Assembly (NCBI RefSeq): GCF_030316885.1
Contig: NZ_JASZYQ010000003.1
Location: 1-64,000, forward strand
DNA: 64,000 nucleotides
Source of the DNA: Variovorax jilinensis
Lineage (GTDB): Bacteria > Pseudomonadota > Gammaproteobacteria > Burkholderiales > Burkholderiaceae_C
Direction: 5' to 3'
The notes under the pieces were generated by a model, which saw only the letters and a program-made list of their open reading frames with translations, was not told where the DNA came from and did not search any database. The first letter of the stretch is position 1; each line of letters begins with the position of its first letter. Below are positions 21,455 through 31,044 of this stretch, in pieces. The position numbers and the translations under genes are program-made.

Positions 21455-22914
21455 ATGCGAGCGACTGGATCACGCGCGGCGTCTCGCTGCTACGCCCCGG
21501 CAACGCCCCCCCGGCGGGCGAAAGGCCGGCCACCGATGCGGGCAAGACGAAGAAGCCCGGTGTCGGCCCGCGGCCTCTGGCCGAACGCCTCGAGGCCACG
21601 CTGCGCCGGCCCGGCGAGGCGCTGGCGCCGCGCGCCTTGCGCCGGGCGCTGCTCGAGCTGCAGTCGGTGGTCGATCCGCGGGTCAGCGAGGTCGAGGCCG
21701 GCCGGCGCGCGCATGCGGTGGTGCAGTGGTATTCGGCGCGCGAGCTCGACGAGCGGCGCGACATCTGGCTGCTCATGAGCGAGCGCTTCGCGCCCGACGT
21801 GCAGCAGCTCAGCAGCGCGCGCGACCAGCACGAGGCCGCGGTCGGCACGCCCGACGAGGGCCAGGCCGAGGTGCGGCTGCGGCGCGCCCTGGCCTCGCCG
21901 CGCGCGCGCCTGTTGCAGCGTTTCGCCATCGATGCCGACGGCATGCGCTTCCTGGTCGACCTGCGGGCCGAATTGCTGCCGCATCTCAAGAGCGACCGCC
22001 GGCTGCTGCCGCTCGATGCCGAGCTCGAGCATCTGTTCTCGACCTGGTTCGACATGGCCTTCCTCGACCTGCGTCGCATCAGCTGGGATTCACCGGCCTC
22101 GCTGATCGAGAAGCTGATCCAGTACGAGGCGGTGCACGACATCAAGAGCTGGGCCGACGTCAAGAACCGCCTCGACAGCGACCGCCGCTGCTATGGGTTC
22201 TTTCACCCGAAGCTGCCCAACACGCCGCTGATCTTCGTCGAGGTGGCGCTGGTCGACCACATCAGCGACGGCATCGTGCCGCTGCTCGACGAGGCGGCTG
22301 CGCTGGTGCGGCCGGACCGGGCAACGACCGCGATCTTCTATTCGATCAGCAACACCCAGACCGGGCTGCGCGGCGTGAGCTTCGGCGATTCGCTGATCAA
22401 GCGCGTGGTCGAGACGCTGCAGCAGGAACTGCCGCGGCTCAAGACCTTCGCGACGCTGTCGCCGATCCCGGGCCTGCGCACCTGGCTCGCGCGCAACGCG
22501 ACCGAACTGCTGGCGCGGCTCGACGACAAGCCGGCGGCCGAACTGGGGCGCGTGATCGGTTCGCTGCCGCCGACTGCCGAACGCTTCCTGGCTGCGGCCG
22601 ACGAGGCCGCGGCGCTCGATACGCGATCGCCGGTGCGCCAGATGCTCCTGAGCGCAGCAGCCGAATACCTGGGGCGTGCCACGGCCGATGGCAAGCCGGT
22701 CGATCCGGTGGCGCGCTTTCACCTGGGCAACGGCGCGCGCGTGGAAAGGCTCAACTGGGCCGGCGACCCTTCGGCCAAGGGGCACAAGCAGGCCTATGGC
22801 CTGATGGTCAACTACCTCTACGACCTGAAGCGCATCGACAAGCATCGGGCGCTGCTGGCGCAGGGCAAGATCGCGGTCTCGGGCAGCATCGACGACCTGT
22901 TCCTCAAGAGTTGA
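21451..22914 (+). CDS. matA: Malonyl-CoA decarboxylase (MatA/MCD)
   Basis: It decarboxylates malonyl-CoA to acetyl-CoA. The 487 aa protein has the N-terminal helical domain (about residues 40-190) and the C-terminal acetyltransferase-like catalytic domain. FYSISNTQTGLRGVSFG carries the conserved Ser region and FHLGNGARVERLNW the conserved His region of the family. The ATG overlaps the GntR stop. With MatB encoded downstream it completes malonate to malonyl-CoA to acetyl-CoA. The N-terminal 35 residues are variable and Pro/Gly-rich. Confidence 0.93.
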   Translation: MNASDWITRGVSLLRPGNAPPAGERPATDAGKTKKPGVGPRPLAERLEATLRRPGEALAPRALRRALLELQSVVDPRVSEVEAGRRAHAVVQWYSARELDERRDIWLLMSERFAPDVQQLSSARDQHEAAVGTPDEGQAEVRLRRALASPRARLLQRFAIDADGMRFLVDLRAELLPHLKSDRRLLPLDAELEHLFSTWFDMAFLDLRRISWDSPASLIEKLIQYEAVHDIKSWADVKNRLDSDRRCYGFFHPKLPNTPLIFVEVALVDHISDGIVPLLDEAAALVRPDRATTAIFYSISNTQTGLRGVSFGDSLIKRVVETLQQELPRLKTFATLSPIPGLRTWLARNATELLARLDDKPAAELGRVIGSLPPTAERFLAAADEAAALDTRSPVRQMLLSAAAEYLGRATADGKPVDPVARFHLGNGARVERLNWAGDPSAKGHKQAYGLMVNYLYDLKRIDKHRALLAQGKIAVSGSIDDLFLKS

Positions 22915-22990
22915 AGAAGGCGGGCCATTCCATCGGCGCGCCCCGGCCCCGGCGCGGCATCGGATTTCCAACAAAGACAGGAGACAAGCA

Positions 22991-23977
22991 ATGAACCCAG
23001 GCTTCCAACGGCGCGACGTGTTGCGCCTCGCTGCGGCGGGCGCAGCGGCCCTCGCGGCCGGCGCGCATGCCCAATCGAACTGGCCGACCCGTCCCGTGAC
23101 GCTGATCGTGCCGTTCCCGGCCGGCGGCGGCACCGATGCCTTCGCACGGCCGTTGTCGGCGCAGTTCTCGAGGATCACGGGCCAGACGCTCGTGATCGAC
23201 AACCGCGGCGGCGCCGGCGGCACCGTGGGCGCCAGCATCGCCGCCAAGGCAGCGCCCGACGGCTACACGCTGTTCATGGGCGCCGTGCACCACGCGATCG
23301 CGCCCGCGATCTACCCCAAGCTCGACTACGACATCGAGAAGGACTTCGTGCCGTTGCTGCTGCTGGCCAACGTGCCGCAGGTGGTGGTGGTGAACCCCAA
23401 GCGCGTCACCGAGACGACGCTGCAGGCCTTCGTCGCCAACGCCAAGAAGAACCCGGGCAAGCTCAACTACGCCTCGGCCGGTGCAGGCACCTCGCACCAT
23501 CTCGCGGGCGAGCTGTTCAAGCTCCAGACCGGCACCTACATCACCCACATCCCGTACCGGGGCGCGGGGCCGGCGCTGCAGGACCTGATCGCCGGCAACG
23601 TCGACGTGATGTTCGACGGCCTCGGCTCCTCGGCCCAGCACATCAAGGCAGGTCGCATCAAGGCGCTGATGGTGGCGGGCAGCAAGCGCAACCCGGCCTT
23701 CCCCGATGTGCCGTGCGCCGCCGAGGTGGGACTGCCCGACTACACGGTCACGACCTGGTACGGCCTCTGGGCGCCCAAGGGCACGCCCGCCGACGTGCAG
23801 GCGAAGATCATCGAGGACATGAAGAAGGCGCTCGCGAGCGACGAGCTCAAGGCCATCTGGGCCAGCAACGGATCGGAGATCCCGAACATCTCGGCCGCCG
23901 CCTACGGCAGCTTCGTGAACGCCGAGATCCGGCGCTGGGCAGCGGTGGTCAAGGACTCGGGGGCCAAGCTCGAATGA
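22991..23977 (+). CDS. Bug/TctC-family periplasmic solute receptor
   Basis: It is a substrate-binding protein of the tripartite tricarboxylate type that is greatly expanded in betaproteobacteria. The N-terminus is a signal peptide ending AHAQ (about residue 28). The mature chain opens with the Bug signature WPTRPVTLIVPFPAGGGTDA and includes the GGAGGTVGA and YASAGAGTSHHLAGELF motifs of the binding cleft. At 328 aa it is typical. AGGAG precedes the ATG. Its place within the malonate genes suggests a dicarboxylate such as malonate as ligand. No tctA/tctB membrane genes lie nearby, so it is an orphan receptor here. Confidence 0.93.
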   Translation: MNPGFQRRDVLRLAAAGAAALAAGAHAQSNWPTRPVTLIVPFPAGGGTDAFARPLSAQFSRITGQTLVIDNRGGAGGTVGASIAAKAAPDGYTLFMGAVHHAIAPAIYPKLDYDIEKDFVPLLLLANVPQVVVVNPKRVTETTLQAFVANAKKNPGKLNYASAGAGTSHHLAGELFKLQTGTYITHIPYRGAGPALQDLIAGNVDVMFDGLGSSAQHIKAGRIKALMVAGSKRNPAFPDVPCAAEVGLPDYTVTTWYGLWAPKGTPADVQAKIIEDMKKALASDELKAIWASNGSEIPNISAAAYGSFVNAEIRRWAAVVKDSGAKLE

Positions 23978-24750
23978 CGGCAGCCATCGGCCTGCGCATC
24001 GAAGGCCCGCTGGCCTTCGTGACGCTCGCGAACCCGGCGCGGCTCAATGCAATGACGCGCGAGATGTGGCGCGCGCTGCGCCGTACCTTCGACGGGATCG
24101 CGGGCGAGCGGGGGCTGCGCTGCGTGGTCGTCGCGGGGGAGGGCGGCGCCTTCTGCGCCGGAGGTGACATCTCCGAATACCCGTCCTTCCGCTTCGAGGC
24201 CGAGCGGCTGCGCGAATTCCACGAGGACGAAGTCTGGGCCGCACTGGCCGCGATGCTGGCCTGCCCGCTGCCGCTGGTGGCGCGCATCGAGGGCGCCTGC
24301 ATGGGCGCGGGACTCGAGATCGCGAGCTGCTGCGACATCCGCCTCGCCGCCGCCTCGGCGCGTTTCGGCGCACCGATCGCGAAGCTCGGCTTTCCGATGG
24401 CACCGCGCGAAGCCGCGCTGGTGCAGGGTGCGATAGGCGACGTGCTCGCGCGCGACATGCTGCTGGCCGCGGGCGTGCACGACGCCGCGCGCCTGTACGA
24501 AGCCGGCTTCCTGCTGCAGGTGCTGCCCGACGACGAACTCGCTCCGGCCGTGCTCGCGCACGCCGGACGCATCGCCGCGCTGGCGCCCGAAGCCGCGCGC
24601 CTCAACAAGGCCACCTTCGCCGCGCTGCGCGACAGTCGCGCGCAGCGTGCAATCGAGCCGCTGCTCGCGGCGGCCTACGACTACGCCGATTCCCCCGAAC
24701 ACCGCGAAGGCGTCGCGGCCTTCCTGGCCAAGCGCCCCCCCATCTTCTGA
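23974..24750 (+). CDS. Enoyl-CoA hydratase/isomerase (crotonase) family protein with altered active site
   Basis: The 258-residue product has the crotonase fold: the oxyanion-hole segments GAFCAGGD (about residues 58-65) and GAGLEIA (about 111-117) are intact, so it should bind acyl-CoA. Where hydratases carry the first catalytic Glu (FGxPE) it has FGAPIAKLG, and the second Glu position appears to be Asp (ARDMLL). It is therefore unlikely to be a classical hydratase; decarboxylase or thioesterase activity are options. Its ATG overlaps the stop of the Bug gene (ATGA), and the matB gene begins 7 bases later, so it is fully embedded in the malonate operon. Confidence 0.86.
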   Translation: MTAAIGLRIEGPLAFVTLANPARLNAMTREMWRALRRTFDGIAGERGLRCVVVAGEGGAFCAGGDISEYPSFRFEAERLREFHEDEVWAALAAMLACPLPLVARIEGACMGAGLEIASCCDIRLAAASARFGAPIAKLGFPMAPREAALVQGAIGDVLARDMLLAAGVHDAARLYEAGFLLQVLPDDELAPAVLAHAGRIAALAPEAARLNKATFAALRDSRAQRAIEPLLAAAYDYADSPEHREGVAAFLAKRPPIF

Positions 24751-24757
24751 CATCGCC

Positions 24758-26314
<1,557 letters not shown>

Positions 26315-26336
26315 TCGGCGCTTCTGGCGCCTGCTG

Positions 26337-26762
26337 CTACTGCACCAGCAGGACCGAGATGTCGGTCGAGGCCACCACCTTGGTGGCGACCGAGCCCATC
26401 AGCGCGCGGCCGAAGATGCCGTGGCCGTGCGTGCCCATGACGATCATTTCGGCGCCCACTGCGAGCGCCGACTTGAGGATCTCCTCGGCCGCGTGGCCGT
26501 GGCGCGAGTCGATCGCGTAGCCCGTGATGCCGAGCTTCGCGAGCATGGCCTCAACGGGTTCGATCACCTTGGCAATTTCCTCGGCGTAGTACTCGGCCAC
26601 CAGGCCCTTGCTGAGGTGGCGCGTGACGTGTCCGGGCACGCCCACGCACACGTGGACCAGCACCAGTTCGTTGCCCTCGACGAACATGCTGCGGTGCCTG
26701 GCCAGGTAGTCGAGTGCCTTCTGGGTGTGGGCGCTGCCGTCGATGGCGATCAGGATCTTCAT
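26337..26762 (-). CDS. Universal stress protein UspA family (ATP-binding type)
   Basis: A single Usp domain of 141 aa, opening MKILIAIDGSAHTQKAL. The nucleotide-binding motif G-2x-G-9x-G-S/T is present as GTHGHGIFGRALMGSVATKV, so it should bind ATP. Usp proteins act in the cytoplasm in stress survival; the specific role is unknown. It converges on matB and lies 73 bases downstream of a second usp gene on the same strand. Confidence 0.93.
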   Translation of the reverse strand: MKILIAIDGSAHTQKALDYLARHRSMFVEGNELVLVHVCVGVPGHVTRHLSKGLVAEYYAEEIAKVIEPVEAMLAKLGITGYAIDSRHGHAAEEILKSALAVGAEMIVMGTHGHGIFGRALMGSVATKVVASTDISVLLVQ

Positions 26763-26835
26763 GGGTGGCCTCTCGTGTGTTTGGGGAAAAGGGGCGGCAC
26801 GCGATGTCTGCCGCGTGCCTGGTTATAAACCTGAC

Positions 26836-27279
26836 TCAGCGCAGCACCAAGACGGGCAGCTCGGAGTGCGTGAGCACATGCTGGGTCTCGCTGCCGAGCA
26901 ACAGGCGCTTGAGTCCCTGGCGGCCGTGCGAGGCCATCACGATGAGGTCGCTCGCGTGCTTCTTGGCGGCCGCAATGATGGCTTCGGCGACCAGGTCGGA
27001 ACCGACCGTGGCCGTGGTGACCTTGATGCCGTGGGTCTTTGCTTCGGCAGCCACTGCGTCGAGCGAGGCCTGTGCCGCGTCGGCCCACTGCTTTTCGATG
27101 CGGCCGATGTCTTCTGGCGTGAAGACCGCGGCGCCGTCGAAATAGTTGGTCGGGTAGCGCGGCACGACGGTCAGAGCGACCAGTTCGGCGCCGTTCTGGG
27201 CTGCCAATGCAATCGCGCTGGCGACGGCCTTCTTCGACAGCGGCGAGCCATCGGTGGCGACGAGGATGCGCTTGAACAT
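26836..27279 (-). CDS. Universal stress protein UspA family
   Basis: A second single-domain Usp of 147 aa beginning MFKRILVATDGSPLSKKA. The C-terminal glycine-rich loop (SHGRQGLKRLLLGSETQHV) fits the ATP-binding motif. The start at 27279 has AAGGAA upstream; a longer frame exists but begins outside the domain. The two tandem usp genes differ clearly in sequence (for example the N-termini and loops), so this is an old duplication. The gene lies downstream of the 6S RNA gene, separated by a probable terminator. Confidence 0.93.
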   Translation of the reverse strand: MFKRILVATDGSPLSKKAVASAIALAAQNGAELVALTVVPRYPTNYFDGAAVFTPEDIGRIEKQWADAAQASLDAVAAEAKTHGIKVTTATVGSDLVAEAIIAAAKKHASDLIVMASHGRQGLKRLLLGSETQHVLTHSELPVLVLR

Positions 27280-27379
27280 GAGGGTTCCTTCATGGCTTCG
27301 ACCGGCAAAGCTTAAGCCAGCGCCGCACGCGGCTGCGTTGATCTCGGTCAATGCGTGGGGAAAAGCCGGTGGCCCAGGC

Positions 27380-27409
27380 AAAAAAAGCCACGGCGGCGAA
27401 GAACGCGGC
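27380..27409 (-). terminator. Probable intrinsic terminator downstream of 6S RNA
   Basis: On the minus strand GCCGCG (27409-27404) can pair with CGTGGC (27392-27387, one G-T wobble) and is followed by seven T (27386-27380). It lies 19 bases beyond the predicted 3' end of 6S RNA. Confidence 0.5.
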
Positions 27410-27427
27410 CGGGGCTGGGTGATAGGT

Positions 27428-27600
27428 GTCTGCGAGTGTGGGCCGAACCCGCATCCTGAACCAGGGTTCAGGTGGGCGAGGTCAGCAAGACTTCGGGTTC
27501 ATCTGACGCGAGATGATCACACCTGCCAAGCGATATTCCAAGCCCTGCTCCAAAGAGCATTGGTACAAGGAAATATAGAGCCCGACCTCGCACCGCAGAC
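27428..27600 (-). ncRNA. ssrS: 6S RNA
   Basis: 6S RNA binds sigma70-RNA polymerase by mimicking an open promoter and lowers transcription in stationary phase. The ends pair as GTCTGCG (27600-27594) with CGCAGAC (27434-27428), closing a rod of about 173 nt. Near the 3' side lies the conserved stem CCTGAACC-(CT)-GGTTCAGG, which matches the well-known 3' element of proteobacterial 6S RNA. The position directly after zapA is the standard synteny. Exact ends are inferred from pairing. Confidence 0.9.
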
Positions 27601-27607
27601 GATGCGT

Positions 27608-27613
27608 ATTTTA
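27608..27613 (-). promoter_or_regulatory. -10 element of the 6S RNA promoter
   Basis: TAAAAT on the minus strand ends 7 bases before the predicted 6S RNA start at 27600. The -35 region is weak. The element lies just past the zapA stop codon, so 6S RNA can be made separately from zapA. Confidence 0.6.
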
Positions 27614-27634
27614 CGCCTGCTGCGCGCGCGGCGC

Positions 27635-27967
27635 CTAAAGCAGGTGGCCGTCGCCCGCGAGCGCGTGATCCAGGCGCTGGATGAGCTGCGCGGCCTGCGC
27701 ATCGTCGTCGCCTGCAGCGTCGGCGGCGGCGGGCACTGCAGCACTGGACGCTGCATCGGCCGCGGCTTCGCGCTGCACCAGGTCGAAGGCCAGGTTGAGC
27801 GAGGCCAGCACCGCGATGCGGTCGCGCGCCTTCACCTTGCCGGCGTCGCGAATCTTGCACATGGCGCTATCGACTCTTTCGACCGCGTCGCGCAATTGGG
27901 CCTCGCCACCTTCGGGGCAGCCGAGCAGGTAGCTCTGGCCCATGATCTGGACTTCGACTTGTTTCAT
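27635..27967 (-). CDS. zapA: Cell division protein ZapA
   Basis: ZapA cross-links FtsZ protofilaments at the division site. The 110 aa protein has the family N-terminus (VEVQIMGQSYLLGCPEG), the central VDSAMCKIRD and RIAVLASLNLAFDL helices, and an Ala/Asp-rich, low-complexity stretch near residues 70-90 before the C-terminal helix. Its start overlaps the stop of the upstream coiled-coil gene by one base (TGATG), so the two are coupled. It is followed by 6S RNA, the usual arrangement. Confidence 0.92.
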   Translation of the reverse strand: MKQVEVQIMGQSYLLGCPEGGEAQLRDAVERVDSAMCKIRDAGKVKARDRIAVLASLNLAFDLVQREAAADAASSAAVPAAADAAGDDDAQAAQLIQRLDHALAGDGHLL

Positions 27968-28191
27968 CAGGAGGAGCTGGCGTCGTGAGTGGGATCGGCC
28001 GGGAGCTGATCGAGAAGGGCGTCGAGCCGGGTGCGGGCGGCACCGAGCCGGGAGCGGAGCGTGTCGCGTTCACGCGTGAGCGCGTCGACCTGGTCCTGCA
28101 GCAACGCGTTGGTGCGCTGTATTTCTTCGTGGCGCACGAGCAGGCGCTCGACGCGCTCGGCGATCTGGTCGATACGGCTGGATGCGGGCAT
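27967..28191 (-). CDS. Small coiled-coil protein, ZapB-like
   Basis: A 74-residue protein that is almost wholly a predicted coiled coil (heptad-like RIDQIAERVERLLVRHEEI, then ALLQDQVDALTRERDTL), with a polar Ser-rich tail. It lies directly upstream of and coupled to zapA. In many betaproteobacteria a small coiled-coil gene sits here and is annotated as ZapB-like or as unknown; an FtsZ-ring role is an inference from position and shape. The start at 28191 is chosen because it begins the coiled coil. Confidence 0.78.
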   Translation of the reverse strand: MPASSRIDQIAERVERLLVRHEEIQRTNALLQDQVDALTRERDTLRSRLGAARTRLDALLDQLPADPTHDASSS

Positions 28192-28275
28192 GGAGGGCGA
28201 TTGTAGATTCGGCCGCCGCCGCGTTGGCGTGCCGACGTCGCGGGTCGATGCCGACAAACCCTACAATTCCGCGCG

Positions 28276-28482
28276 TTGGTGCTCGCGCCGCGGTTCACGC
28301 GTCGCAGTTCAACGGGAAGCAGGAGACGAGGCCCATCGGGCCGGACCCGCCTGCGCTGCCCCCGCAACGGTCAAGCAGCCGGCACCCTCGGGTGCCACCT
28401 TCGTCAATCAGCCACTGGGCGCCCTGAAACAGGTGCCTGGGAAGGCGGCGAGGGACGCGCTGCCAGCCCGGATACCGGCCAA
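28276..28482 (+). promoter_or_regulatory. Cobalamin (adenosylcobalamin) riboswitch
   Basis: The conserved core is easy to follow: GGTGC near 28278, AACGGGAAGCAGG near 28311, CTGCCCCCGCAACGGT near 28355, GAAGGCGGCGAGGGACGC near 28441, and the B12 box AGCCCGGATACCGGCC (28465-28480). It should turn down btuB and the genes behind it when B12 is plentiful. Downstream, before btuB, two hairpins can form: GCATGC-GGCATGC at 28496-28514, and CGCCGGC/GCCGGCG (28534-28540 with 28547-28553), which lie where an expression platform is expected. Confidence 0.94.
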
Positions 28483-28579
28483 CGAGGCGGCCGCCGCATG
28501 CCCGCAAGGCATGCAGCAGCCATGACGTCCAAGCGCCGGCGGGGAAGCCGGCGAGGGACCTTGATCTTCTGTCGCTCCC

Positions 28580-30481
28580 ATGAAAATCTGCGCTTTGTCC
28601 ACGCCCACCGTCCGGTGCGCCTCGTCGCGGCCGTTGCCGCGCGCTCCCTTTGTCCCGTCCGCGCTCGGTGCGCCCCTTGCCGTGCTGGCCGGTCTCGCGG
28701 CCCTGCCTGCCGTCTCGTCAGCCCAGCAGGCGGCGACCGCGCTGCCCGAGATGGTTGTCACGGCCACCCGCGTGGCAACCCGCGCCGACCAGCTGGTGTC
28801 GGACACGGTCGTGATCGACCGAGCCCAGATCGAGCAGCAGGCCAGTCGCACGCTGCCCGAGATCCTGGCCCGGATGGCAGGCGTCCAGATCTCTGCCAAC
28901 GGCGGCGCCGGCAAGGCCAGCAGCGTCTTCATCCGCGGCGCCGAGGCGCGCCACACGATCTTCCTGATCGACGGCGTGCGCTACGAATCGGCCACGCTGG
29001 GCACCCCGGTGTGGGACAACATCCCGGTCGAGATGATCGACCGCATCGAGGTCGTGAAGGGCCCGGCCTCGGCGCTCTACGGCAGCGACGGCGTCGGTGG
29101 CGTGGTGCAGATCTTCACGCGCAAGGCGGCGTCGGGCGACGCGGTCTTCATGCCGCGCGCATCGACCACCATCGGCAGCGAGGGCTACAAGCAGATCACC
29201 GGCGGCTTCAGCGGCGCCGCGGGCGCGGCCACCTACTCGCTCGACGTCGCGCGCACCCTCAACGAGGGCTTCTCGGCCACCAACCCGAACGTGCCCTTCG
29301 GCCAATACAACGCCGACCGCGATCCCTTCAACCAGACCGCGGTCAATGCATCCTTCGGCTACCAGCTCACGAACGACTGGAAGTTCGATGCCGGCATGCT
29401 GTATGCGGACGGCGTCAACCACTACGACGACGGCCCGGACCGCGACACCCGCGGCACGCTGCGCACCCAGACCGGCTTCGTCGGCGTGCGCGGCCTCGTG
29501 ACCTCGGACTGGACCACGCAGCTGCGCTACTCGCGCAGCGAGGACTACACGCGTGCGATCGTGGCCGACTTCTACAGCCTGCCGGGCCTGTTCGAGACCG
29601 TGCAGAACCAGTACCTGTGGCAGAACGACGTGGTGACGCCGATCGGTACCGCGGTGGTCGGCTTCGAGCGGCGCGAGCAGGACGTCAAGAGCGACACCCA
29701 GTACACGGTGACCGACCGCACCATCGACTCCGGCTTCGTGGGCCTCAACGGCAACCACGGGCCGCACAGCTGGCAGCTCGATGCCCGCCACGACAGCAAC
29801 TCGCAGTTCGGCGACAGCAACACCTGGTTCGCCGGCTATGCCTACCGCATCACGCAGAACTGGCGCGTCAACATCTCGCAGGGCACCAGCTTCGCGGCGC
29901 CGTCCTTCAACCAGCTCTACTACCCGGGCTTCGGCAATCCCGCGCTGCAGCCCGAGGAAGGCAAGAACACGGACATCGGCATCGCCTGGACCGAGGGCGC
30001 CCACACGGTGAAGCTGGCCGCCTACGACAACAAGATCACGGGCTTCATCACCAACACCACGCTGCCGCAGAACGTGCCGCGTGCGCGCATCGAGGGCGGC
30101 ACGCTGAGCTACGACGGCCAGTTCGGCGCCATCGGCGTGCATGCGAGCTACGATTCGCTCGATCCGCGCAACGAGATCACCGGCCGCCAGCTGGCGCGCC
30201 GCGCGAAGAACCAGGCCGCGCTCGCGATCGACTACACGACCGGCCCCTGGAAGTTCGGCGGCTCGGCGCTCAACGTCGGCAGCCGCTATGACGATTCGGC
30301 CAACACGCGCACACTGGACAGCTACACCACCGTCGACCTGTACGTGGACTACCGCTTCGCCAAGGACTGGTCGGTGCAGGCGCGGGTCACCAACCTGACC
30401 GACGAAAGCTATGAGACCGCCTATGGCTACAACCAGCAGGGCCGCGCGGGCTACCTCACGCTGCGCTGGCAGCCGCGCTGA
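28580..30481 (+). CDS. btuB: TonB-dependent vitamin B12 outer-membrane receptor
   Basis: It imports cobalamin across the outer membrane using TonB energy. The precursor (633 aa) has an unusually long N-terminal signal region of about 48 residues ending near VSSAQQA. A TonB box follows (EMVVTATRV, about residues 57-65). The plug domain contains the RGAEARHTIFLIDGVR and YGSDGVGGVVQI motifs, and a 22-strand barrel fills the rest, ending in aromatic-alternating strands (YLTLRWQPR). Control by the riboswitch directly upstream and the cobalamin genes downstream make B12 or its precursors the substrate. An earlier start than the ATG at 28580 is not apparent. Confidence 0.93.
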   Translation: MKICALSTPTVRCASSRPLPRAPFVPSALGAPLAVLAGLAALPAVSSAQQAATALPEMVVTATRVATRADQLVSDTVVIDRAQIEQQASRTLPEILARMAGVQISANGGAGKASSVFIRGAEARHTIFLIDGVRYESATLGTPVWDNIPVEMIDRIEVVKGPASALYGSDGVGGVVQIFTRKAASGDAVFMPRASTTIGSEGYKQITGGFSGAAGAATYSLDVARTLNEGFSATNPNVPFGQYNADRDPFNQTAVNASFGYQLTNDWKFDAGMLYADGVNHYDDGPDRDTRGTLRTQTGFVGVRGLVTSDWTTQLRYSRSEDYTRAIVADFYSLPGLFETVQNQYLWQNDVVTPIGTAVVGFERREQDVKSDTQYTVTDRTIDSGFVGLNGNHGPHSWQLDARHDSNSQFGDSNTWFAGYAYRITQNWRVNISQGTSFAAPSFNQLYYPGFGNPALQPEEGKNTDIGIAWTEGAHTVKLAAYDNKITGFITNTTLPQNVPRARIEGGTLSYDGQFGAIGVHASYDSLDPRNEITGRQLARRAKNQAALAIDYTTGPWKFGGSALNVGSRYDDSANTRTLDSYTTVDLYVDYRFAKDWSVQARVTNLTDESYETAYGYNQQGRAGYLTLRWQPR

Positions 30482-30483
30482 GC

Positions 30484-31044
30484 ATGGCTGAGCGCGCGCT
30501 GATCCTGGGCGGCCAGAAGAGCGGCAAGTCGCGTCGCGGCGAGACGCTCGCGGCGGACTGGCTCGCGCGTTCGCCGGTGCATCGCGCGGTGCTGGTCGCG
30601 ACCGCGCGCGCGCACGACGACGAGATGCGCGCGCGCATCGCGCGCCATCGCGCGGACCGAGCCGCACGCGTGCCGGGAATTCGAACGGTCGAGGAGCCGG
30701 TGGCGCTCGGGCAGGCGATCCGCGAACACGGCGACGCCCGCACGCTGGTGGTGGTCGACTGCCTCACGCTGTGGCTCACCAACCTGATGGCGCCCGTCGG
30801 CGCCGTGCCGGCGCCCGGCGTGGCGCATCGCGCAATCGACGATCTGCTCGACGCGGTCGACTCGACGCCGGCACCGCTGCTGTTGATCGGCAACGAGATC
30901 GGCCTCGGCGTGATCCCGATGGGCGCCGAGGTACGGGCCTTCGTCGACGCCCTTGGCAGCCTGAACCAGCGCGTGGCCGCCGCGTGCGACCGCGTGACGC
31001 TGATGGTTGCGGGCCTGCCCCTGCATCTCAAGGCGCCCGGATGA
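30484..31044 (+). CDS. cobU: Adenosylcobinamide kinase / adenosylcobinamide-phosphate guanylyltransferase
   Basis: It phosphorylates adenosylcobinamide and adds GMP, activating it for nucleotide-loop assembly. The P-loop is GGQKSGKS (residues 9-16), and VVVDCLTLWLTNLM and LIGNEIGLGVIPMG are CobU signatures. At 186 aa it is normal length. The P-loop is followed by RRGE, which differs slightly from the usual RYAE. It begins 2 bases after the btuB stop and its own stop overlaps btuF as ATGA, so it belongs to the riboswitch-controlled operon. Confidence 0.94.
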   Translation: MAERALILGGQKSGKSRRGETLAADWLARSPVHRAVLVATARAHDDEMRARIARHRADRAARVPGIRTVEEPVALGQAIREHGDARTLVVVDCLTLWLTNLMAPVGAVPAPGVAHRAIDDLLDAVDSTPAPLLLIGNEIGLGVIPMGAEVRAFVDALGSLNQRVAAACDRVTLMVAGLPLHLKAPG

